Source: Nitrospirota bacterium (GTDB taxonomy: Bacteria; Nitrospirota; Thermodesulfovibrionia; Thermodesulfovibrionales; UBA1546). From it: a stretch of DNA of 5,288 bases. Below the pieces are notes generated by a model. The model ran no database searches, had not been told where the DNA came from, and saw nothing but the letters and a program-made list of their open reading frames with translations. This document shows, in pieces, positions 1 to 4,739 of the stretch (positions are counted from its first letter, which is position 1; every line of letters begins with the position of its first letter). A program made the position numbers and the translations under genes. The DNA lies in assembly GCA_004298625.1 (NCBI GenBank), contig SCSY01000068.1, positions 1 to 5,288 on the forward strand. Reading direction: 5' to 3'.

Positions 1-135
1 GGCATTGTCAACACCCATTTTTTTATAAAGGATGACAGAAACGGTGTTGATGATGATGTACGGAAGGCCCTCGGCGAAATAGAGCGTGGGAACGAAGACC
101 CATGGGTTGCGGGAGTCGGCAGACTGTTTTTTCAT
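1..135 (-). CDS. AmpG-like MFS permease, N-terminal 45 residues (runs off left edge)
   Basis: Reading the minus strand from the ATG at 135-133 gives an open frame to the window edge. Residues 1-10 are a short polar cytoplasmic tail (MKKQSADSRN). Residues 11-37 are hydrophobic and contain L-Y-F-A-E-G-L-P-Y followed by I-I-I-N-T-V-S-V-I-L-Y-K-K-M-G, which resembles transmembrane helix 1 and the following loop of AmpG-type (PAT family) major facilitator proteins. Characterised AmpG imports anhydro-muropeptides across the inner membrane for peptidoglycan recycling, but the substrate of this copy cannot be told from 45 residues. The start is fixed by an in-frame stop on the minus strand at 156-154 with no other start codon between. 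No clear Shine-Dalgarno sequence precedes it. The gene is transcribed divergently from the cytochrome gene at 231. Family confidence is good; AmpG function is only suggested. Confidence 0.75.
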   Translation of the reverse strand, partial: MKKQSADSRNPWVFVPTLYFAEGLPYIIINTVSVILYKKMGVDNA

Positions 136-230
136 ATGGGAAAGACTAACAAATTAGCTGACAAACATCCAGAAAAAAATATGTGAAAGGATTGGGAGAG
201 GTTTATGGGTAATGTATGGTAAAATAAATT
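136..230. promoter_or_regulatory. Divergent intergenic region with a weak candidate promoter for the cytochrome gene
   Basis: These 95 bases separate two divergent genes and must hold the start signals of the minus-strand permease; they probably also hold those of the plus-strand selenoprotein. The best plus-strand candidate is TTGGGA at 192-197 and TATGGT at 215-220 with a 17-base spacer. It would place the transcript start only a few bases before the ATG at 231, so an alternative such as TAAAAT at 220-225 cannot be excluded. No convincing promoter was seen for the minus strand, and no operator palindrome stands out. Confidence 0.3.
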
Positions 231-905
231 ATGATGCGAGCAATTATATTATTGGCTACACTTTTTTCCTCTGCCACAGCATATGCGCAGGCCGAGATAA
301 AATTTGACGCCGAGACTTATGACATGGGGATAATGACCCAGGAGATCGCCATGCATTCTTTTGAGTTCAGTAATACGGGCGCATCAGAACTTATTATAGA
401 AAAACTTGTTCCGTCCTGAGGATGTACGGCAGCGCTGGCCAGTTCAGGCCGGCTTAAACCCGGAGAAAAAGGCACTATAAGCACAACAATAGACGTAAGG
501 GGCAAGCTTGGAAAAATCTCGAAGACTATTCAGGTTTTTTCAAACGACACTAAAAGACCCCAGGTAACCCTTATGCTAACAATGAATGTGAAGGATGCAT
601 TACATGCTAAAAAACGCGATGCTGATGAGATTTTTAAAAAACAATGCTCCAGATGTCATGTTGACGCAGGCAAGGGCAGGAAAGGCATCGAACTTTTTAA
701 TGCCGACTGCATCATGTGCCATAATTACGGCAAGACAGCTTCTCCGCTTAATGTAATGCGGAACATGCCTGAGGACAAGCTTAAGCATTCTATCGAGGAA
801 GGGGTGAAGGGTTCTTCAATGCCCGGTTGGGCAGATATAAAAGGCGGCCCGCTTACAAAAGAAGAGGTTGATTCGCTTATCGAAGTTATAAAGGAACGCA
901 AGTAG
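231..905 (+). CDS. Exported DUF1573-cytochrome c fusion with in-frame UGA read as selenocysteine (Sec63)
   Basis: The frame is open from ATG 231 to TAG 903-905 except for TGA at 417-419; read as Sec it gives 224 residues. Residues 1-21 form a signal peptide (hydrophobic core I-I-L-L-A-T-L-F, cleavage probably after A-Y-A or A-Q-A). Residues 22 to about 119 match DUF1573: F-x-F-S-N-T-G, E-L-I-I-E-K-L, then P-S-U63-G-C65-T, L-K-P-G-E-K-G-T, and G-K-I-S-K-T-I-Q-V-F-S-N-D. The family normally has S-C-G-C-T here, so U63 replaces the first Cys. Residues 135-224 are cytochrome c: CSRCH at 139-143, CIMCH at 160-164, and M197 in S-M-P-G-W as a likely axial ligand before G-G-P-L-T-K-E-E-V. The protein should be periplasmic, a redox thiol/selenol domain joined to one or two c haems; partners and reaction are unknown. 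The start is bounded by an in-frame TAA at 225-227; ATG 234 is an alternative. The ribosome binding site is weak. The main alternative is a nonsense-mutated gene; the hairpin, the Cys-position match and the intact downstream frame argue against it. Confidence 0.8.
417..419 (+). other. In-frame UGA codon, probable selenocysteine codon (residue 63)
   Basis: The TGA sits between codons for Pro-Ser and Gly-Cys-Thr, the position of the first Cys in the DUF1573 S-C-G-C-T motif. UGA is not a general sense codon here: rpmF and fabH stop at TGA, and Trp is TGG. A Sec-Gly-Cys pair is a plausible redox motif, analogous to the Sec/Cys-x-Cys arrangements of other selenoproteins. Decoding would need selA, selB, selC and selD, none of which lie in this window. 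Confidence 0.75.
420..456 (+). promoter_or_regulatory. Candidate bacterial SECIS hairpin downstream of the UGA
   Basis: GCTGGCC (434-440) pairs with GGCCGGC (447-453) in a 7-bp stem with a single T-G wobble, closing the 6-base loop AGTTCA (441-446). The loop begins 21 bases after the UGA and has a G as its second base followed by U. This matches the known requirements for bacterial SECIS elements: an apical loop about 16-37 bases after UGA, with a G in its first two positions. A weak lower stem (CGG 427-429 with CCG 460-462) is possible across an internal loop. The element lies inside the coding frame, as is normal in bacteria. Confidence 0.7.
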
Positions 906-928
906 TATTCAGGAAGAAGCATGATTTC

Positions 929-958
929 TTGACATGTTTTTAGGGTATTCTTTATAAT
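929..958 (+). promoter_or_regulatory. Sigma-70 promoter of the yceD-rpmF-plsX-fabH-gpsA-larB operon
   Basis: A perfect -35 box TTGACA (929-934) is followed after 18 bases by a perfect -10 box TATAAT (953-958). Transcription would start near 964-966, leaving a leader of about 52 bases before yceD. The promoter lies 23 bases after the cytochrome stop codon, so the lipid/ribosome operon has its own start, although read-through from the cytochrome gene is possible because no intrinsic terminator lies between them. A match this close to consensus predicts strong constitutive expression, fitting a ribosomal protein operon. Confidence 0.85.
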
Positions 959-980
959 TAAACACTTTTGTGTAGAGCTT

Positions 981-1009
981 TCCGCCTCAGTCGCGAGCGG
1001 ATGAGGTGA
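981..1009 (+). promoter_or_regulatory. yceD leader: strong ribosome binding site that can be hidden in a hairpin
   Basis: The Shine-Dalgarno sequence GAGGTGA (1003-1009) is seven bases before the yceD ATG and fully complementary to the usual 16S rRNA 3' end. CGCCTCA (983-989) can pair with TGAGGTG (1002-1008) in a 7-bp stem with one G-T wobble and a 12-base loop, covering the site. TCCGC (981-985) can instead pair with GCGGA (997-1001), leaving the site free. The two folds share bases 983-985 and exclude each other. The binding site is certain; regulation by folding is inference. Confidence 0.5.
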
Positions 1010-1016
1010 GTATAAG

Positions 1017-1523
1017 ATGAAGATATTAATTTCAGAAATACCGGATGAAGGCCTTGACCTTGAGATAGATGAGAAACTTGATGCGGATGTTGTAAGATTA
1101 ATCTCGCCTGTTAAGGGAACCCTCAGCCTTAAAAAGGTGGGGCATGAGCTGATAATACAGGGGGAAATAAGCTCAAAGGCAGAGCTTGAATGCAGCAGGT
1201 GCCTGAAAAAATATACTGACGAACTGCATGCGCAGGTTGATGTAACGTATCATCCGCTTGAAGAACTTAAGGCAGAGGGTAAATACGAGGTTAGAGAGAA
1301 TGAGCTGGATACGGGTTTTTATGCAGGCGATGAGTTTAACCTGCTGGAGTTAATAAAGGAACAGATAATATTAAGCGTGCCGATGAAGCTGCTCTGCAGC
1401 GAGGCATGCAAGGGCATCTGCCCGAAATGCGGGGCGGATCTGAATATTACTAAGTGCAATTGCAGTTTAACTGAAGTGGATTCAAGACTTGAGATTTTGA
1501 AAGATTTATTAAGAAGGGAGTAA
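1017..1523 (+). CDS. yceD: DUF177 / YceD family protein, 23S rRNA accumulation factor
   Basis: The 168-residue product has the length and layout of the DUF177 (YceD) family. In E. coli, YceD is needed for normal 23S rRNA levels and is encoded just upstream of rpmF, as here. The N-terminal half is beta-rich (G-T-L-S-L-K-K, L-I-I-Q-G-E-I) and leads to the family hallmark L-E-C-S-R-C-L at residues 57-63 (C59, C62). The C-terminal part adds cysteines at 127, 131, 135, 138, 147 and 149, including G-I-C-P-K-C-G, which looks like a zinc site; this extension is common in non-proteobacterial members. The ATG is preceded by an excellent Shine-Dalgarno sequence, and the gene is first after a consensus promoter. 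Three bases separate it from rpmF, so the two are surely cotranscribed. The biochemical role in this lineage is inferred from E. coli. Confidence 0.9.
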   Translation: MKILISEIPDEGLDLEIDEKLDADVVRLISPVKGTLSLKKVGHELIIQGEISSKAELECSRCLKKYTDELHAQVDVTYHPLEELKAEGKYEVRENELDTGFYAGDEFNLLELIKEQIILSVPMKLLCSEACKGICPKCGADLNITKCNCSLTEVDSRLEILKDLLRRE

Positions 1524-1526
1524 AAA

Positions 1527-1715
1527 ATGGCAAATCCAACGCACAGACATACCAGAACGAGAAGGGATAAGCGCAGGGCAAACTGGAAGGGACAGATGCC
1601 TAACGTCAGTTCATGTCCTGATTGCAATGAGTTAAAGATGCCTCATACGGCATGTCCAAGTTGCGGCTCGTACAACGGCCGCAAGGTTCTTGAAATAATC
1701 GAAAAAGAAGCATGA
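1527..1715 (+). CDS. rpmF: 50S ribosomal protein L32 (bL32)
   Basis: The 62-residue basic protein is a full-length bL32 of the large ribosomal subunit. The N-terminus M-A-N-P is followed by the Arg/Lys-rich stretch T-R-R-D-K-R-R-A-N-W (residues 11-20), which matches the family S-x-R-R-D-K-R-R-A-x-W block. A zinc ribbon follows with C30-x-x-C33 and C43-x-x-C46 (C-P-D-C and C-P-S-C-G), so this is the zinc-binding form of L32 rather than the cysteine-free form some bacteria use under zinc starvation. Then come Y-N-G-R-K-V, the usual end of the conserved part, and a short acidic tail. The Shine-Dalgarno sequence AAGGGAG ends at 1520, six bases before the ATG. The stop TGA (1713-1715) overlaps the plsX start as ATGA, which indicates translational coupling. 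Confidence 0.97.
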   Translation: MANPTHRHTRTRRDKRRANWKGQMPNVSSCPDCNELKMPHTACPSCGSYNGRKVLEIIEKEA

Positions 1716-2734
1716 AAATTGCCCTCGATGCCATGGGCGGAGATCACGCTCCGGCTGCAACAGTTGAAGGCGCCCTCGAGACTGTAAGGGAAGACGATAA
1801 AATCGAGGTCATCCTTTTCGGGGACGAATCCCAGATTAAAAAAGAACTTAAGGGCAAGAAGTATCCATCCCACTGCATTCATGTCAGGCATACGTCCCAG
1901 ATTATCGGGATGCATGAATCTCCTGTTAGCGCCTTGAGGAAAAAAAAAGATTCTTCGATCAGGCGTGCCGTTGACGCGGTCAAGCTTAAGGAGGCCGATG
2001 CTGTTGTCAGCGCCGGCAACTCTGGGGTGGCGATGGCAACGGCTCTTTTTGTTCTTGGCATGTCAAGGGGTGTAGACAGGCCGGCTATCGCAGCTATTAT
2101 GCCGACTCTCAAAGGCCTGTTTGTCCTGATAGATGCAGGAGCAAATGTGGACTGCAAGGCGGAGAACCTCCTGCAGTTTGCACTGATGGGCAGCGCTTAC
2201 TGCAGAACAATCCTCCACAGGCAAGAGCCGAGAGTAGCCTTGCTCAGCATCGGAGAGGAAGATACAAAAGGCAATGGGCTTACCAGAGAGTCGTTCAAGC
2301 TTATAAAAGAGGCAAAGATAAATTTTATCGGCAATATAGAGGGCAAGGATGTATTTTCAGGGGATGCCGACGTTGTCGTATGTGATGGATTTATAGGCAA
2401 TGTGCTTTTGAAGACCAGTGAAGGTCTTGCAGAAGTCATAATAAAGATGCTCAAAAGAGAGATCGAAGGCCAGCCAACGGGAAGGATCGGATATCTTCTT
2501 ATGAAACCAGCCTTGAGGAACTTCAAGAAAAAAACAGACTATGCTGAATATGGAGGAGCTCCCTTGCTCGGGATAAACGGCACGTGCATTATAGGCCACG
2601 GAAGGTCTTCACCTCAGGCCATAAGAAATGCGCTCAGGGTTGCGGTAGAATTGGCCAAAAAAAAGGTGCATAAAATTATCTCGGAAGAAATAATCGGATT
2701 TCATGAAAGGGAAAAAATAAGTGTTGAGGGCTAG
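1712..2734 (+). CDS. plsX: Phosphate acyltransferase PlsX (acyl-ACP to acyl phosphate)
   Basis: PlsX is a peripheral membrane enzyme that converts acyl-ACP and phosphate to acyl phosphate, the acyl donor used by PlsY to start phospholipid synthesis. The 340-residue length is normal. Recognisable blocks in order are D-A-M-G-G-D-H-A-P (6-14), S-A-G-N-S-G (100-105), I-D-A-G-A-N-V-D-C-K (140-149), L-L-S-I-G-E-E-D-T-K-G-N (177-188), C-D-G-F-I-G-N-V-L-L-K (224-234), Y-G-G-A-P-L-L-G (280-287) and G-H-G-R-S-S (295-300). Residues 301-340 form a helical, charged C-terminus. The start overlaps the rpmF stop in ATGA, and the gene's own end overlaps fabH by 14 bases. An A9 run at 1940-1948 and an A8 run at 2657-2664 lie in the gene, but the frame is intact through both. 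rpmF-plsX-fabH is a widely conserved order. Confidence 0.97.
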   Translation: MKIALDAMGGDHAPAATVEGALETVREDDKIEVILFGDESQIKKELKGKKYPSHCIHVRHTSQIIGMHESPVSALRKKKDSSIRRAVDAVKLKEADAVVSAGNSGVAMATALFVLGMSRGVDRPAIAAIMPTLKGLFVLIDAGANVDCKAENLLQFALMGSAYCRTILHRQEPRVALLSIGEEDTKGNGLTRESFKLIKEAKINFIGNIEGKDVFSGDADVVVCDGFIGNVLLKTSEGLAEVIIKMLKREIEGQPTGRIGYLLMKPALRNFKKKTDYAEYGGAPLLGINGTCIIGHGRSSPQAIRNALRVAVELAKKKVHKIISEEIIGFHEREKISVEG

Positions 2735-3701
2735 GATTGCCGCTACAGGGTCTTATCTCCCCGAACGCGTGCTCACCAACTTTGATCTTGAAAAGATGGT
2801 TGATACCACCGATGAATGGATCAGGGAAAGGACAGGGATAAGAGAGCGGAGGATAGCGGATGAAAAGGAAGCTGCTTCAGACCTTGCGTATGAGGCGGCA
2901 AAGGCTGCTTTTAAGAAAACCGATATTAAGCCAAAGGACATCGAGCTTATAATTGTTGCAACGGTTACCGGAGATATGCCTTTTCCCGCGACTGCATGCC
3001 ACCTTCAGCAGAAACTAGGACTGAAGAAGGCGGCTGCCTTTGATATAAATGCCGCATGTTCAGGATTTTTATACGGGCTTTCCATAGCAAACGGCTTTAT
3101 AAGGAGCGGCACTTATAAAAGGATTCTCCTTATAGGCACAGAACTTCTTTCCCGGATTACCGATTGGGAGGACAGGTCAACTTGTGTTCTTTTTGGAGAC
3201 GGGGCCGGGGCTGCAATACTTGAAGCTACAAGCGAAGACAGGGGAATAATCTCAACTCATTTGAGGGCCGATGGAGGTATGTGGGAACTGCTGCATATGC
3301 CCGGAGGAGGGTCAAGGCATCCTGCTTCGAAGGATACGGTCAAGAAGAAGATGCATTGCATCAAGATGAAAGGCAATGAAACATTTAAGATTGCTGTGCG
3401 CACCCTCGAGAGCCTTGTCAGGGAGACCCTTGCAGAGAATAAACTGAAGGTATCGCAGCTTTCTCTGCTTATACCTCACCAGGCCAATCTCAGGATTATT
3501 CAGGCCACTGCCGAGCGCCTGGAAATGCCGATAGAAAAAGTCATGGTGAATATTGATAAGTATGGAAATACCTCTGCTGCCTCTATTCCGATTGCCCTTG
3601 ATGAGGCTGTAAGACAAGGCAGGGTAAGGGATGGAGACTATGTGCTCCTCGAGGCGTTTGGCGGCGGGCTTACATGGGCCTCTGTATTGATAAAATGGTG
3701 A
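2721..3701 (+). CDS. fabH: Beta-ketoacyl-ACP synthase III (FabH)
   Basis: FabH condenses acetyl-CoA (or a branched primer) with malonyl-ACP, the first elongation step of type II fatty acid synthesis in the cytoplasm. The product has 326 residues, close to the roughly 317 of E. coli FabH. The catalytic triad is complete: C113 in N-A-A-C-S-G-F, H253 in P-H-Q-A-N, and N283 in Y-G-N-T-S-A-A-S. Other family blocks are G-S-Y-L-P-E-R-V-L-T-N (10-20), D-E-W-I-x-x-R-T-G-I (31-40), F-G-D-G-A-G-A (158-164) and G-G-G-L-T-W-A (314-320). The start is GTG at 2721, inside the plsX 3' end, with the Shine-Dalgarno AAAGGG (2706-2711) nine bases upstream; TTG 2724 is a possible alternative. The rare start codon and the overlap suggest coupling to plsX. 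Primer preference cannot be read from the sequence. Confidence 0.97.
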   Translation: MLRARIAATGSYLPERVLTNFDLEKMVDTTDEWIRERTGIRERRIADEKEAASDLAYEAAKAAFKKTDIKPKDIELIIVATVTGDMPFPATACHLQQKLGLKKAAAFDINAACSGFLYGLSIANGFIRSGTYKRILLIGTELLSRITDWEDRSTCVLFGDGAGAAILEATSEDRGIISTHLRADGGMWELLHMPGGGSRHPASKDTVKKKMHCIKMKGNETFKIAVRTLESLVRETLAENKLKVSQLSLLIPHQANLRIIQATAERLEMPIEKVMVNIDKYGNTSAASIPIALDEAVRQGRVRDGDYVLLEAFGGGLTWASVLIKW

Positions 3702-3707
3702 TTTTAA

Positions 3708-3742
3708 AGCTGTCAGCTGTCAGCTAATAGCTATGAGCTAAC
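3708..3742 (+). repeat. Five tandem AGCTNNN heptamers between fabH and gpsA
   Basis: Five consecutive 7-base units each begin with AGCT; the variable triplets are GTC, GTC, AAT, ATG and AAC in order. The array fills almost the whole 42-base gap and ends one base before the gpsA ATG, in the place where a ribosome binding site would normally lie. Because AGCT is self-complementary, units can pair with each other, for example TAGCT (3728-3732) with AGCTA (3736-3740) around a 3-base loop. No T-run follows, so it does not look like a terminator. Confidence 0.85.
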
Positions 3743-3743
3743 A

Positions 3744-4739
3744 ATGGGTTATATTTCCATCATAGGCGCGGGCAGTTGGGGAACAACCCTTGCGCATCTG
3801 CTTTCCGAAAAGGGTTTTGATATTTCTTTATGGATATATGAGGAATCCCTTGCTGAAGAGATAAAGAGAACAAGAATAAACAGCTTATACCTTCCCGATA
3901 TAAGTCTCCCCGACAACATAAAGGTTACTCATCGAATTGATGAGGCTGTAGCCAAGGCGCGGTATGTGTTGAATGTTGTGCCTTCACAGCATACCAGGTC
4001 TATATTCAAAGAAGCTTTTTCTTATATGCCCGTAGATGCAGTTGTGGTCAGCGCGGCAAAGGGAATAGAGCGTGGAACCCTGATGACGGTTTCTTCTGTA
4101 TTAAAAGAGATTTTAGGGCGTTCCGTTGCGGTGCTCTCAGGCCCAAGTTTTGCAAAAGAGGTGGTTAAGAAAATGCCCACTGCTGTAACACTTGCATCAG
4201 AAGGGAAAGAAATAGGGTTACTGCTTCAGGAGATATTCAATTCAAATCATTTTAGGGTATATACCCATGACGATATTATTGGCGCAGAACTTGGCGGCGC
4301 CTTAAAAAATGTAATGGCTATTGCTTCGGGCATCTCGGATGGACTCGGGCTTGGACATAATGCCCGTGCCGCGCTTATAACAAGGGGCCTTGCGGAAATG
4401 AAACGGCTCGGAGCTGCTATGGGAGCAAAAAAGGAGACATTCGCAGGATTAAGCGGATTGGGGGACCTGGTATTGACATGCACGGGGCCGCTGTCGAGAA
4501 ATTACACCACAGGAATAAAGCTCGCGCAGGGGATGAAGATTGCAGATATACTGTCTCAGACAAGGATGGTTTCAGAAGGCGTTGCAACTGCTGAATCAGC
4601 CTATCAGCTTTCAAAGAAATACAATATCGAGATGCCGATTGTTGAACAGGTTTACAGGGTGCTTTACGAGGGCAAGGGGCCGGCAGTTGCTGCGCATGAC
4701 CTCATGAGCAGGGCATTGAAGGCTGAGTTTTATGGATAG
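3744..4739 (+). CDS. gpsA: NAD(P)-dependent glycerol-3-phosphate dehydrogenase (GpsA)
   Basis: GpsA reduces dihydroxyacetone phosphate to sn-glycerol 3-phosphate, the backbone that PlsY acylates with the acyl phosphate made by PlsX, so it complements plsX and fabH in the same operon. The 331-residue product has the N-terminal Rossmann motif G-A-G-S-W-G-T (8-14), N-V-V-P-S-Q (77-82), S-A-A-K-G-I-E (103-109, K106), L-S-G-P-S-F-A-K-E-V (131-140), A-L-K-N-V (186-190, K188), G-L-G-H-N-A-R-A-A-L (202-211), G-L-G-D-L-V-L-T-C-T (238-247), S-R-N (251-253) and V-S-E-G-V-A-T (276-282). Length and key residues are complete. ATG 3744 is the only plausible start: an in-frame TAA lies at 3705-3707 with no ATG, GTG or TTG between. 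No Shine-Dalgarno sequence is visible; the AGCT heptamer array occupies that position. The end overlaps larB by 8 bases. Confidence 0.97.
   Translation: MGYISIIGAGSWGTTLAHLLSEKGFDISLWIYEESLAEEIKRTRINSLYLPDISLPDNIKVTHRIDEAVAKARYVLNVVPSQHTRSIFKEAFSYMPVDAVVVSAAKGIERGTLMTVSSVLKEILGRSVAVLSGPSFAKEVVKKMPTAVTLASEGKEIGLLLQEIFNSNHFRVYTHDDIIGAELGGALKNVMAIASGISDGLGLGHNARAALITRGLAEMKRLGAAMGAKKETFAGLSGLGDLVLTCTGPLSRNYTTGIKLAQGMKIADILSQTRMVSEGVATAESAYQLSKKYNIEMPIVEQVYRVLYEGKGPAVAAHDLMSRALKAEFYG

Noticed and set aside
1..186. Plus-strand open frame of 61 codons ending at TGA 184-186, running in from the left edge.
   Set aside because: Its translation resembles no family I know, while the minus strand of the same bases gives a clear MFS/AmpG-like first helix with a proper ATG; the plus frame is a shadow.
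417..419. Recoded genome in which UGA means Trp or Gly throughout.
   Set aside because: rpmF and fabH end properly at TGA, no other gene here has an internal TGA, and Trp codons are TGG.
231..905. Two separate genes (62 and 110 codons) or a pseudogene broken by a nonsense mutation.
   Set aside because: The DUF1573 domain continues in the same frame across the TGA, the TGA replaces a conserved Cys, a SECIS-like hairpin follows, and there is no other lesion. A simple Cys-to-stop mutation (TGC/TGT to TGA) remains the main alternative.
914..930. AAGAA...TTCTT inverted repeat after the cytochrome gene as a terminator.
   Set aside because: The stem is five weak A/T-rich pairs with no following T-run, and it overlaps the -35 box of the next promoter.
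1940..1948. A9 homopolymer in plsX as a programmed slippage or phase-variation site.
   Set aside because: The frame is intact and the full-length PlsX is encoded in frame 0; AAA/AAG lysine runs explain it.
3708..3742. AGCT heptamer array as a CRISPR fragment or intrinsic terminator.
   Set aside because: Units are only 7 bases with no spacers, and no stable GC stem followed by Ts is present.
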